A stretch of DNA of 64,000 nt, taken from the NCBI RefSeq assembly GCF_032854445.1, contig NC_088305.1:14493717-14557716 (forward strand), in the 5' to 3' direction. Source of the stretch: Liolophura sinensis (lineage: Eukaryota > Mollusca > Polyplacophora > Chitonida > Chitonidae). The notes under the pieces are model-generated. The model ran no database searches, was not told the DNA's origin, and saw only the letters and a list, made by a program, of their open reading frames with translations. How positions within the stretch are numbered: position 1 is the stretch's first letter; every line of letters begins with the position of its first letter. Both the position numbers and the translations under genes were made by a program. Positions 1 through 12,284 of the stretch are shown here, piece after piece.

Positions 1-1
1 C

Positions 2-915
2 GATCGAAATCTTTAGAAGTCTTAAATACATACAGGACAGGAAAAGTTTAGAAATTATGTATAAAACCTTTTGTTAGACTTTCCCTTGAGTATGCTGATG
101 TAGTCTGGGATAACCTCACGAAAGAACAAATAATTCGAATTGAAATGCTTCAAAAAGACGCCTTGGGAACTATAACTGGTCTTACAAGAAGTAGTACAAC
201 GGCATTGTTGTATGAGAAATCTGGGTTCTTGCCTTTAGCAAAAAGGCGTCTCATCCACAGACTTACACTTTTCCATAAAATAGTTTTTCAAACACCAAAT
301 CATGTCCTAAATCGTCTTATCCCAGACTTTTTTCTAATACAAATCCCTACCCGTTGCACTCTGTTGGAGCAATTACCTCTTTCTTCTGCCGAACAGAACG
401 GTTTAGAAATTCATTCTTCCCTCGCACTCTTCGAGATTGGAATGCTCTTCCCTCCCCCCTCCCCCTATATGAAACAACTTAGTGATCAAGCCCATTTTAA
501 ATCTAAACTCGATTTATTGTTTCGGTTGACAAATTCACCTCCTTGGTGCTACTCAGAATTTATATTGACGAACATTTTATTATGCAGACTTCGAAATGGC
601 TGCAGTAATCTCAACGGCGATCTATTTGACAACTTCCTTTCTGATTCTCCAGAATGTACTAGTGGACACAAGTATGAAAATGCTGAACATTGTCATCTTT
701 ATGATGCACAGAGGGTTAAACTAATGGATGGTGTTATGACGTTGGGTTATACTGGTGTTATTACGCCTGTTACGTTACTTTTTGGGACAACACTTCCGGC
801 AAAATATAATGAAATAATTATGCAACATATGGGTAGCTTTATTAATGAGAGCCGGGCATTTAATTCAGCAGTATTTAGCCGTATAATTTTAGGAAATTTT
901 CCATTGTGTTCCTAG
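2..915 (+). mobile_element. 3' part of a CR1/L2-like LINE (RT C-terminal region), decayed
   Basis: The reading frame at 145-915 (256 codons) starts with MLQKDALGTITGLTRS and has the layout of the C-terminal region that follows the reverse transcriptase of Jockey-superfamily LINEs. Upstream, the translation gives RKSLEIMYKTF and then, after a one-base shift near position 70, VRLSLEYADVVWDN. This is the typical 'LEYA.VVWDN' stretch just after the RT catalytic core. A Cys/His-poor remnant of the usual terminal block (CRLRNGCSNLN, then ENAEHCHLYDAQR) follows at about residues 150-190. The element enters from beyond the left edge, so its 5' part is not visible. The frameshift means it is not active. 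Family assignment beyond CR1/L2-like is uncertain. Confidence 0.75.
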
Positions 916-3495
916 ATATCTGTCAATTTTCCTATTTATTCAAGCACGTCTATATTATATCGTCCATTTTGAACTGTTGATATGTAGCCCATTCAGCACT
1001 GCACGTCCCCTCCAGAAGCACTTTCTCTTGCACATGTAATTTGCTAGTCTGCTTACATTGTATATATATACACACATACAGTTATTCATCTGTCAAAATG
1101 TTGTATTCAACAAATGGGTCACAGTATAAGTCACGGCTTATTGGGGTCCCAATAAGCCGTGATGGGTACCAATTTTTACAAAAAAAAGACTATATAAAAA
1201 AATACATGTAATCACTGAATCACCAAACCTGTTTGAAATTGTCTTCCCGTTTTGATCTCACGCTGGTGAAGCATGCCCAAGTCTGCAATTCCCACTATTT
1301 GCCATTGTCTTGTTTTGAATTGTTGAAAGGTTTGATTCCATAAACAGGACTGGTATTAAATAAAGATGATGAAGCAGCGATACCGGAGAATAAGACGATA
1401 TTTCCGGCCTGGGCCGCGTGACTTCCGTTTAGTTAAATAGTGTCTTTACAAACTGAGATATAAATAATTTAATTAGAAATCGTAAATTCTTCCTAGCCAT
1501 CAGTACATTGTATGTACACTATTTAGAATGCACATGTAAATGTGCCAAATATAGTAAATCAGAATTTGGAAAATTTTCGAAAGACTGCAAGTCCTTTGTT
1601 TTTTAACACAAGGGAAGCACTGCATACAGTATATGTATGGCTCTTTTATACTCGGCGATTTATAGCTTGACCAGTTTTCTGTCAGGAGACCTGCAAATAT
1701 GGGTGAAATTACGTAACTTAACGTGGTTCGCAATTTGCGACAAAAGTATACGTCGCGGAAACTAGGTAAGACCACATTTGTAATGGCAGCGTCAGGTAAC
1801 ATATTTATATTATATTAAAGCAAGCGGACATAAGAGTTTACTTCCAGGTCTACTACATACCAAAGTTTTGCCAATTTCTGTTATGCCGTTTTAGTAGAAG
1901 AAGTTTTTTCAATTATGAAAAAAATGATAAAAAATACGATTTCTTTGCCATGCCATACTAGTTTGCAGAGGTCAGTTTCGGTTTGTCTCCATGCATTGGG
2001 ATGATGTTAGTCGTTAGGAGTGCGTCCTAGCTTTATTTGTTACTGAGAAATATTCACTTCCGGTCATGAAGATGCCACTTCTGTTTTTTCTAAAATTTCA
2101 CACTCGGAATCAGCGCAAACCAGTTTATCAGAAAGAGAGATAAATCTCTCGAGGATATTTTCAGCAGGGTGGAAATTGCAATAAACGACGTTTTCCGTCA
2201 CATGACATTTTCACCGAATTATAGCGAACTTATACCATTTTCATCCGAAAAAGCCCTCACGAACGAATTCAACATGCCAGGGCTTTATGCAAGTTGAGCT
2301 TTTGTTCCAGCGCAATTGCATCAGTCTGCATGGAGAATAAGAATTTTTTTCATATTGCACAATATCCAATGTTGCCACCAAGTCACTTAATGCAACGTTT
2401 GCAAAAGCTAAGGTGGTTATCTACATGTAAAATATACTGAAGTTTCATAATTTTAATGAAAAACTTAGAGCATACAGGGAAAAACCAATGCAGCAACGAC
2501 AATGCAATAAATGGCGGCCTCTTGGCAATTTACCACAGCGAGGGTTTTATTCTAACTGTTGATGTAAACGGATAAATGGTAACAAATTAGACATTCACTA
2601 GTCCAGTGGCACAAGGGGAATTAGGTAAACAAATTCACTGAGATTAATTGCAATATATTAGACATCACTCGTCTAGAATTACTCAAAATGCTATGTTTTC
2701 ATTTAACATACCATAAAACTAAAACAATGCACAGGGATCAGGCCTCGGGGATGCTTGTTCTTTGATTAGTTGTTTTGTCAAGAAAAAAAATAAAACAAAA
2801 CAAAAAAGATATGTTCTTTAAGCGTTTTCGTGACCAGATTGCTCGAGATCCACTATCCTATAGTCCTGATGCGGTACAGACCTGCATGGTGATTAGAAGG
2901 CAAAACATCTAGGAGTGAGATGTTGACGTTGTAGAATGAATGTTGGACGAATGCAAATAGCCAAAGTATTCCTCATACAAATATACATGTGCGTCAACCA
3001 TCCAGGAGTAATTTAAGTACTAGTTCGCGGTTCCAAATGGACCTTCTGGTAAAGTCAATCAAGTTTAAAAGCATGTACCATTTTCATGCAACTTCGTAAC
3101 TTCAGAATATTGCTCCAGTTTGTTAGTTTTCTTTGCCCTAGTGAAACAAAGAGCTGCACACTTTTGCTTTCAACCAACCATTTCGATGCTTTTTGGGGGG
3201 TATTTTTTTTGGGGGGGGGGATGAGCTCGTATATGTCAAGCATCTTGAAACTTTGGCCATGCATTGGTTGTGCTGATAAACCCAAACTCAGAACACAAAA
3301 GAATTCAAATTATAGTTGGTACAAACAAGCTCCAGCTCAGTTGTAAGTAACAATGACAAGGTGTGTGTTTTTACATAGATTTGCATATGTTTGATAAATA
3401 ATTATTTACACACGTAGGCCTACCTGTAAGTAACAGAAAATCAACATGTGTGTAACTCTAATTGTGTACACTCATAGGAGTGTTGAATGATCTCT
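916..3495. other. intergenic, no gene recognised
   Basis: AT-rich sequence with A and T runs and a G-run near 3210-3220. Short open frames here have no recognisable domain. The only structured item I see is the long hairpin at 1131-1162. Confidence 0.5.
1131..1162. repeat. perfect 15-bp inverted repeat, 2-base loop
   Basis: The left arm TCACGGCTTATTGGG is followed by GT and then by its exact reverse complement. A G-T wobble could extend the stem by one pair in RNA. No T-run follows directly, and no transposon ends are visible around it. Confidence 0.85.
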
Positions 3496-3750
3496 GTTGC
3501 CCGGTGGTCAGGCTGCCAGCGTTGCGGAATGCCTCCGGTGACTGTCAGCAATGCGGTCGGCGTGAGTTCAAGTTCATTTAATTCTGGTTTCCTCTACGGG
3601 CGTACGTGATAATGTCTTCTAGCAACGGGCGGAGAGCTGTGGGTTTGCGCCGGGCTGTGTAAGGTTTCCTACCACCATAATGATGGCAGCCATTGTAAAG
3701 CCAAATGTTAGTGAGTACGGCGTATAACACCAATCAAGTAAATAAAAAAG
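3496..3750 (+). mobile_element. tRNA-derived SINE, old copy
   Basis: It is a diverged relative of the abundant SINE of this window. The B-box region (CGGTCGGCGTGAGTTCAAG), the central 'cctaccaccataatgatgg' block, and the tail 'gagtacggcgtataacacc' followed by A-rich sequence are recognisable. The tRNA-like head is badly eroded. Confidence 0.8.
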
Positions 3751-4317
3751 TATTCTTGGTTGAAATATAAACACGGTCAGGTATATAGTCCAGATGTTTG
3801 TCGAGAGTAACGTCGAGTTTCCCGCATAAATATGCTATTGTGGTTGTCCGCAACTTAATTGACATGTATACGAAAACTCCACCCGTTGCCAAAAATAGGT
3901 CATGGTCTCAGAACAGGACACAAATAAATTGAAAAGTGTTTGCCCACACCGGCTGCCTTATAATTGTTAGCTCTTATTAATTTTTCAAAAACTGCTTTTT
4001 AAATGGTGTGTTAAAATATTTCAGAAGTATTAGGTTTTAGATCTACGGGTGTCTTTCAGGACAATCAACGAAGAAAGATCAACGCAGGACGAGAACCTTT
4101 GAAAATAAAACGATTACGCACCTCAAAGTACGGCGCGCAGTACTTATAAACGTACAAAACCACATCCTTACATGCAGGTCAAAGACTGAAATACTGTATG
4201 ACAGCATCCCCAACAATGATGCTAAATACATATACATCTAATATAGTGCCTATTGTAGAGAACCTTTGTGGAATATCGGCTTCACACAACCGACTAAAAG
4301 CCTTTTGCATGGCGGAT
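3751..4317. other. intergenic, nothing recognised
   Basis: No open frame with family resemblance and no repeat structure that I can see. Confidence 0.4.
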
Positions 4318-5995
4318 TGAGACACAAGAATCACATGACAGAGACCCTCACCAACAACCCCATGCATGTCGGCATGCATGTCCCGACAATAGCTCTGATG
4401 TAGGGCAACCTTGTGGATTCCTCTTTATCACACATAGCATATTTAATGGAAGCGTTGAGAGGGAAGTTCGCTCCAATGTGTTCCTAATGTCTCAATTCGG
4501 CATGCATGTCCCAATTATAATTCTGATGTAGTGCGACAAAGCGGATTCCTGCATTACAAACTTGTTATACCATTTCGGAGCATGGAAAAGACAGGTCGCT
4601 CTAATGTGTTCCATGTGTTTTAATACGACACGCATGTCCCAACCAAAGTTGTGATGTAGTGGGACAATGAGGATTCCTGTTTAACAAACTAGTCCTACTT
4701 GGTGGGACCATGGAGGGAGAAGGTCGCCCCAATATGTTCCCTGCGTCTCAATTCCACATGCATCTACCCACAATAGTTCTGATGTAGTGTGACAATGTGG
4801 ATTTCTATTTAACACACCAGTCATACTTCATAAGAGCATGGAGGGGGGAAGGTCGTTCAAGTGAGTTTGATGTGTCTCAATATTGTGCATATGCATGCCC
4901 CAACAATAGTTTTGATGTAGTGGTACAATGAGGATTCTCGTTTGACTATTTATACTGACAACGTTAGTTATACTTGGTGGAAGCATGGGGAGGGAGAAGG
5001 TCGCTCCAATGTGTTCCTTGTGTATCAGCTCGACATGCATATCCCCACAGCGGTTCTGTTGTAGTGCGACAATGCGGATTCCAGTTTTAGACACTAGTCA
5101 TACTTGAGAGGATCATGGAGGTGGAGAAGCTGGCTTTTATATGTGTTCCTTGTGTCTCAGTTCGACATCCATGTCCCGACATTAGTTCTGATGTAGGGCG
5201 AGAATGTTGATTCCTGTTTAACACACTGGTCAGAATTAAAGGGAGCATGGAGGGTTAACGTCGCTCCAATGTATTCCTTGTGTCTCGTTTCGGTGTGCGT
5301 ATCCCGATAATAGTTCTGATATAGTGCGAAAATGCGGATTCCTGTTTAACACACTAGTCATATTTGATGGGAGTATGGGGGTGGGGTGGGGTTGGGGGTG
5401 ACGAAGTTCTTTCCATGTGTTCCTGCTGTGTCAATTCGTGCATTTCCAGACAATAGTTCTGATGTGGTGGGACAATGCGGATTCCTGTTTGACACACTAG
5501 AAGTTGGGAGGGGGTGGGGGGTGGGGGGCTCTGTGTTCCATGTGTCTCAGTTTGGCATGCATGTCCCAAACATAGTTGTGATGGTGTGCAACAACGCGGA
5601 TTCCGGTTTAACAGACTAGTCATACTTGATGGGAGCATTGAGAGGGAAGGTCCCTTCAATGTGTTCGTTGTCTCTCAATTCGACACTCATGTCCCGACAA
5701 TCGTTCTGATGTAGTCCGACAATGGGGAGTCACACTGTTTAACACACTAGCCATACTTGATGGGTGCACAAAAGGGAGGGGGGAGGCGGGGGGGTTCTTA
5801 TGTGTTCCTTGTGTGTCCATTCGGCATGCATGTCCTGATAATAATTGTGATGTAGTGCGGCAATGCGGATTCCTGTTGATCATACAAAATATACTTGATG
5901 CGAGCAAGGAGGGGGAGAAGGTCTCTCTAATATGTCCCTTTTCTCTCAATTCGACATGCATATCCCTACAACAGTTTTGATGTTGTGCGACAGTC
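4318..5995. repeat. degenerate tandem array, about 126-bp unit, about 13 copies
   Basis: Each unit carries the landmarks 'catgcatgtcccgacaatag', 'ttctgatgtagtgcgacaat', 'gcggattcctgtttaacaca', 'ctagtcatacttgatgggag' and 'catggaggg'. The first landmark recurs near 4379, 4509, 4637, 4766, 4898, 5040, 5170, 5296, 5449, 5566, 5695, 5830 and 5958, giving spacings of about 117-153 bp. Units differ by many substitutions and small indels, so the array is old. Open frames on either strand here follow the repeat and are not evidence of coding. Confidence 0.9.
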
Positions 5996-6519
5996 AAATG
6001 CCAGAAACTGTTAATTTTTAGAAGCAGAACTATTTTACAAGTAGATGTATTTAACAACTTGTTTGACGATGCTTTTCTTTTAATATTTTAGGGTCATTAA
6101 CCTAGTTCTAGGCTTGTAGTTTTATATAAGTGTAGGTTCCAATAACATTTAAATGCCTAAACCTCTCTCATTTGAAACCATGTTGTTGATATAATCAATC
6201 CCGAGAACGCTGAAATAATGCCAATGAAGCAGAAAATCATAAAGATTCAACTTCTGATCATTTCTAGTCAATTCTTCATGAGGAAATGCAGGGAAAATAA
6301 CACTAACAAAGAGTTGGTTCTTGAACAAGTCGATTGGAATAGAAAATATCAACTTTCAGGTAGTCATGATTTAATTTTTAACAGTAGTGCTTGAAAAATT
6401 AACAAGGGCTGACAAGTAAAAGACAACAAACGTGGGCAAAAATTTTTCTACTCATTTCTGCTCTGGTCTGGGAGCATCAGCTTGTTGTTTAGACATACCG
6501 AGTATAGATACACATCTCA
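5996..6519. other. intergenic, nothing recognised
   Basis: AT-rich. A 67-codon frame on the minus strand at 6149-6352 has no recognisable features. Confidence 0.4.
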
Positions 6520-6529
6520 ATTACGCCGC

Positions 6530-6776
6530 GGGGCCTCCGTGGCTCAGTTGGTTAGCGCGCTAGCGCAGTGTAATGACCCAGGGGTCTCTCACCAATGCGG
6601 TCGCTGTGAGTTCAAGTCCAGCTCATGCTGGTATCCTCTAAGGCCGTACGTGGGAAGATCTGTGGGTTTCCCCATGGTTGTGCCCGGTTTCCACCCACTA
6701 TAATGCTGGTCGCCGTGGTAAAAGTGAAATATTCTTGAGTACGGCGTAAAACACCAATCAAAATAAATAAATCAAA
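6530..6776 (+). mobile_element. tRNA-derived SINE, near full length
   Basis: The head GGGGCCTCCGTGGCTCAG contains a pol III A box (TGGCTCAGTTGG), and the B-box-like GAGTTCAAGTCC lies about 70 bp downstream. The tail is 'ttgagtacggcgtaaaacac' followed by an A-rich tail. A 9-bp target-site duplication, attacgccg, flanks it at 6520-6528 and 6780-6788. The middle is shortened relative to the copy at 19283. Confidence 0.93.
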
Positions 6777-7087
6777 TCCATTACGCCGTGGACAACCAGA
6801 CAGTGGTACAAGGGTGAGGAAAGCTCTTATCGAGCGTACCGTATGCAGACATTTGACATATCTATCTGACCGTGTTTATGTCTCAACTGAGGACACTGAA
6901 AATATCGAAGACAAACGGTGTTTGGGAAAACCAGTATTCTGATTCAAACAAAAGTTGCAGAATTATGCAATGAACTTTCTCGCTAACTACCAAGACGTTA
7001 CACATGAAAGCGAAGCATACGAGGATGAAAAGGAAGTACAATCTAGAGAAAATTTACTTGCTTTTTGTGTGTAAAGGACTATCAACC

Positions 7088-9776
7088 TTAGCTACATTTT
7101 ATTTTAATCGGCTCTTGTTGGAAAATGTTCATTTGTTTTGGGAGATAGTCCAACCAGAATTCCACTCTATTGTTGTACACCCGTTGTCCCACGGAATCTG
7201 ACATCATCCCAGTGTGAAGCCTCAAGTAACGCTCTGTTCCGACTTCAAACCTAGGCCATTTTACCAAACGAGAGCCGGCTGCAGACTCATTTGGATCTCT
7301 GTACAAAAGAACAAAACTTTTACTTACTGTAACTGTAAATGTTGCATGTAATTTTCCGGAGAAAAATAAAAATATGAGTGTGATATCATTTAATTACTTT
7401 ACTAGAGTTTATGCCGTACTTACGAATATTTCACTTGTGGATACATAAAAAGGTATACATCACAAAATGAGATTAAGGTTTCAAAAAGAAATGGCAGAAA
7501 AGACAGCTGTGGTAAAAAAAAAACACATATTAAAATGTATTTTTAAGCATGGTAAATTCATTTTAAAGACGGAGGGAAGAGGATGGGTGGGCGGGGTTGC
7601 AGCGTTGGTATAATGTCGATTTCTGAGCAGGTAAATTTATGATGCTGCTTCACTGAAATATCCAGCCGCTCAGCCGTGATAGCTGACTGTAGCACCAATT
7701 GTAGCTTAAACCGCTACGCCGTGTTTTGTGCGTGTCACGTCTGTCGCGTGACACTCATTTTTCCGTTTATTTTTTTGACTGGTATTTTTACACTGTACGC
7801 AAGAATATTTGACTCAAATAATAAATGATTTATTTATCAGGAAATGGGCTCATAGACGAAACCACCGCACCATTCAATATATCGGTCTTCTCTGACTTAA
7901 GGGCGCAGCCGCAGAAGAGAAATATGGGATTCCAAAGCTGAATTTAGATAAACTAAATGCTGTTCTACTAAGAATACAAAGCAAAATATCAGAGTTTAAT
8001 CGTTTTCATATTAAATATCAGGGAAAGTGGTTTTTTTCAGTAAAATAATTCATTCACAACTTGATTTATTCATTTTCAAGACACTGTTTTGCATTTTTGG
8101 TGTGGTGGTTTTCTTAAATTGTTTATAGTCACGACTTATCGTTAAGTACAGCGTACAATCATTAATCTAATCAACCTGTAATTGCTCCGCACTAGCTATA
8201 TCATGCATATATATTCTTACCCGAAATTCTTAAATTCTTACCCAGTTTTGGCAAAGTTTGTCCAATATCTCATTAAGATATCGCTCAACTGTTTTTCTTC
8301 ATCGGTGATGTTTGGGATTATCCCTGTTAAAGGTAACCCGAACACAAACGGTATTTCATCAGCGTGGTCAGCTCCAGACCTCCAGGGTTCCATAGGCATC
8401 CAGCTACCACGGTGATCGTACAGGTACATGAACGTCCTTGACCCGCTGACAGCAGACGTGTTCCAGTGTTGTCTCAAGAGGGCATGGGCTCTAGCAAACT
8501 GCACAACTGAAACCGTAAACATGCTATCAGCCAGGAATTTAATGAGCATTTCTGAGCGTGTTATGCCATCTTGTCGATCACTCCAATCTGTGTACATAAA
8601 GGTGAATGGAGTCACTAGTTTCTGGGCTAGGTTAGAATCACCCTGTGTGTAAGAAATCAGGCTGTTAGCCATAAACGTGTCAAATATCTTCTGGCTGATT
8701 CCGGTAAAGTCGTCCACCAATTCTCCCGCATCAAGAACAGGTGCCAAAAATGGCTTGAAGAAACTGGCGGCTTCATCCGTGTTTTGACCGATGAGGAAGT
8801 CCACTTCTGCTAATTTTCTGGCCACTGTTGAGTTTTTATGAGTAGTGATGAGTTCAGTGGGACTAAAAGGCAAAAACTCTGTTCCAAGCGCAGCAGTGAA
8901 GGCGTTTCCAGGGGTTATGAGGTGTTGACTTTCCACTATATCCTGAACGGACTGATGTCGTAAACAGCGTATGAGAATTTCATTCGTAGCTGATGGGCAA
9001 CCAAGCCTCTTCCCCAAATCCCTGCTAGCTTTTAGAGGATCTGGAGAAATGCTCCATGAAGCGAAAGCGCTTCCACTCTGCGCGATAACTCTCCGGAATA
9101 GGCCTTCGGTGAATGGAGAAAGTGCCAGAAGTGTCACACTGGCACTACCGGCCGACTCGCCGAAAACTGTCACCGAATCTGGGTTTCCTCCAAAGGCTGC
9201 AATGTTCACTTTAACCCACTCTAGCGCCATTGTCTGGTCCCACAGACCGAAATTTCCCACAGCATTGTCGTCCATTGTGCTCAGGAACCCCAACGCACCG
9301 AGCCTGTAATTTGTATTCACAACAACCACATCGTTCCTCAGCGCAAGCATTGTACCCGGATAGTCCTGGCCCGAGCCCATGGTAAATGAACCGCCGTGTA
9401 TCCACACCATGACGGTCTTAGGTGACGTCACGGACGTATCCAGGGGTGTGTAGATGTTCAGATACAAACAGTCTTCTTCCATTTTATCATTGGGATCTAC
9501 GATTGGATTGTTTACCAGCATTTGCGGACATCTTGGCCGGAAGTACGAGGCATTGTAGGTTCCCGGCATGCGCGTTTTCCAAACAGGCCGCTTGAAACGA
9601 TGCTCCCCAATAGGTGCCTCAGCAAAAGGAATGCCCAAAAACTGATGAGTGCCAGCGTCTTCGAAACCTTGAACCATTCCAGAACTAGTGTGTACAATTT
9701 TACCCTCCACTTGTCCAGATCGCAGCCCGCCTAATAGGCCTAGATGAATAACGATAACCAGTTCAAGCACCTCCAT
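7088..9776 (-). CDS. secreted type-B carboxylesterase (cholinesterase-like), two coding exons
   Basis: Exons 9776-8242 and 7298-7088 join at a phase 2 intron (donor GGgtaag, acceptor tacag). The result is a 581-residue protein, a normal length for the family. The join reads FAKT-G-DPNE, the usual C-terminal continuity. Residues 1-19 are a signal peptide. The oxyanion loop is IHGGS (126-130) and EDCLYLNIYTP (101-111) is the second family signature. The nucleophile is Ser208 in FGESAGS, with Glu335 (NTDEA) and His471 (GADHADE), so the triad is complete. Cys83-Cys103 and Cys260-Cys271 fit the conserved disulfides. An in-frame TAA three codons upstream supports the ATG. It is expected to hydrolyse esters outside the cell or in the secretory path. 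It lacks a clear Trp-rich choline site, so I do not call it acetylcholinesterase. There is no transmembrane or clear GPI tail. Confidence 0.95.
7299..8241 (-). other. intron of the carboxylesterase gene
   Basis: It is bounded by gtaag and tacag on the minus strand. It contains a short relic of the SINE 3' tail at about 7409-7443 in minus orientation, a poly(A) run near 7514, and no other recognised element. Confidence 0.85.
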
Positions 9777-9806
9777 GTTTTATCCTTGACCTAAAAAGAG
9801 GAAATC
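9777..9806 (-). promoter_or_regulatory. 5' UTR splice acceptor of the carboxylesterase gene
   Basis: On the minus strand the pyrimidine tract 'tttcctctttttag' ends at 9791. It is followed by 14 bases of 5' UTR before the ATG. This implies at least one upstream non-coding exon, which I cannot place. Confidence 0.6.
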
Positions 9807-9984
9807 ACACCTTGAGCATATTATCTCATTTAAGGACATATGTGACTTATACTTATTTTATCTTTGTTTAACGTTGTATATTTGTGACGAAAAATCGCGT
9901 GTCCAAAGTAAACAAACCCCCTGTGGAATGTACCCAAGTATAGTCTTGATCTACTACCTCGGCCGAGTACACGTATATAGGACT

Positions 9985-10245
9985 TGAAAACCTTTTCACC
10001 GAGGAGGAAACCATAGCATTGCAGAGGAAATCTTTACACCAGGGAGAAAACTTTTATACACCACGGAGAAAACATTTCCGCCAAGGAAAAAACTTTTGCC
10101 ATGAAGAGGAAACCTTTACATCGCGGAGAAAACCTTTCTACCGTGGAGAAAACATTTACACCCCACGGGGAAAACCTTTTCATAGCGGAGAAAAGCTATA
10201 CACTACGCAGAAACCTTTACCTCAAGGAGAAAAAGTTTTTCACTG
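9985..10245 (+). repeat. degenerate tandem array, about 20-bp unit, about 11 copies
   Basis: Units resemble 'ggagaaaacctttacacc' with a variable G/C-rich joint. Spacing alternates between about 18 and 22 bp. Two overlapping frames (10019-10339 and 10101-10307) run through it and show a periodic RRKPF..GEN pattern, which follows from the repeat. I see no signal peptide or other reason to call them coding. Confidence 0.75.
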
Positions 10246-10732
10246 TTATTCGAACTTTACAACTGAATTTATCAGTTTTGTCCAACATATTTTTCTGTTT
10301 GCATTAATTTTCTTTTCGATATACATTATTTGTTCTTGATAATAAACATTCATTGGATAAACCTTAAACCACGGTAAATCATTAGAAAATGCTAAGAACT
10401 TCGAATGGCACTAAAGGGCTACCGTAGTGAGATGCATACAGTCGAACTTTTATGACAATTTTATGCGCCGAAAAAGACATTCGTATACCAGCTGCCAACC
10501 AATGTGGACGTTCCGGATCAACAATCGTAAGGTTAGTCACAAACCACCAAAATAAGGTACAAATTAGGAGTCTTGCAAAAATAAGCAGTCAGCAGTTTCC
10601 AGTGATGTCAGAAAGGCGCAAGCTATCTTCTGCACGAAAGAGTGAAATCAGTATTAAAATCGTGTACCATGCTACAGTGTAAGCTGTCGATAATAAAACA
10701 TGTAACTCAGTTGAGCTTCAATTTTAACTAAC
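10246..10732. other. intergenic, nothing recognised
   Basis: No supported gene or repeat. Confidence 0.4.
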
Positions 10733-10962
10733 CGGCCCCTATAGCACAGTTGGCAGAGCGTCCCCTTCGGGAGCGGTAGAACCTTGGTCAATCCTGGTTC
10801 GAGTCACCCCTAAGACTTTAAAAGAGGAAGGCGTTTGCCGTTTAGCAAGAAGGGGATAGTGCAACGACTGGTTGACCCGTATTAGTATAATGGCTTCCTT
10901 CGTCCCCACATGACTAAAAATTGTTAAGTACGACGTTAAACCCCAAGAACTCACTCAATTTA
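10733..10962 (+). mobile_element. second tRNA-derived SINE family
   Basis: The A box (TAGCACAGTTGGCAGAGCG) and B box (GGTTCGAGTCACC) sit in a tRNA-like head. The tail 'ttaagtacgacgttaaaccc' followed by 'actcactcaattt' differs from the abundant SINE but resembles it in the 'agtacg.cgt.aaa' core. A tail-only relic of this family lies at 43730-43785. Confidence 0.8.
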
Positions 10963-12284
10963 AACTGTTCATATATCTGAAGTGGCGATCTAATTCAACA
11001 AGATAAATACCCAGCTGTTAGTCTCGGGTTAAACGGAATTAGACCTAGTCAAAAAATAGACACAGTACAAGAGAGTATGGACGCTCTGTACATGATTAAT
11101 TATAAAAAAAAATTATACTCATTATAAAACTCAAGAACCTTACAGTGAAAGTGTTTGATGGAAGTCCTAGTTTTTGTCATAATAACTTGTGACGTTGATT
11201 GAAATTGTCGCATAATACACTGATATATTGCTGTCAATTGCTGTCAATATATTGTAGTAATTTGCAATGTCAAAACTGAAACTACACGTCTGGTCGCACA
11301 GTCTGCAAGAGAGAAAACCGTTTTGATGTTTGTACTAATAATGGTTCAGAGAAGATGTAAATTTTCCATGAATGCAGTTTCCTTTAAACCAGGCAAAGGT
11401 GGTTAAATATCTCTCACAGTCTTTGCTATATATGGATTGTTTAACGCTAATAGATCATGAATACAGCGTTTAGTGGAAGAGGAAGATCGGGTCTGACCAG
11501 GATTGATATATTACTTTTTAGTGCATAATTCTGCATACAGTTGTATTCATATGAGAACAGGTATGGGCTAGCCAAAAAGGTTACAATACGTACGTATCAG
11601 AATACATATAGGCTGTTCATATATGGTTCCCTCGAATTTCCTATAGACGTTATTGACGAGAAATTCAAGCAATTCGATGAACAACGAAAAATTTCATGAA
11701 TGGAAACCCTTGCATGTAGTGGAACTGAAGAAGGCTTTGTGACCTATGACGTTTGTAGCGGTATTCAGATTTCTTAAAGACCAATACTATTAGTGATGAA
11801 ACGATGTCAATTAAATCTTTATGAGGAATAATAGTATAGACATTGTAGAAAACCTAAGTATATTTGTCCTCATACTCAGCAATTCAACCTTCCTTCCAGT
11901 CTGACGAGAAAGCGATATTCTGACGAGACGCACACGACAGCGCGATATTCGGACGAATTTTCGGCAGAGATTTAGTGGACAAGAGATTTAGTAGAGACTT
12001 AGTTCAGACTTGGTTCCACAACACAGCACTCCTGTGAATCTCGCATTCTCGGCTAAGTCACGCGCTGATCTCGTCAGAATGACACCCTGTTTTTCAAATC
12101 TCGTCCTTATCTGGCGTTGTCGCCCCAATGTCGCTACTTCCAAGGTGAGCTGCATGTAAAGCTTGAAGAATCTGATCAATTCTTTCTAGGATACCGCAAC
12201 ACTCTGGCGAGATTAATTACATAGTCGATATTTTGACGAGATTAATAGTACAGGCAACATTCTAAGGCGATTTATAATACAGTC
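10963..12284. other. intergenic, ending in degenerate edge of the 29-bp array
   Basis: Nothing is recognised up to about 11880. From there to 12284, diverged words such as 'gatattctgacgaga' and 'gatattttgacgagattaat' appear at irregular spacing. They look like ancestral or decayed forms of the array that follows. Confidence 0.5.

Noticed and set aside
10019..10339. 106-residue frame with periodic RRK.F..GEN pattern
   Set aside because: It follows a degenerate 20-bp repeat, an overlapping frame is also open, and no signal peptide or gene signals are present.
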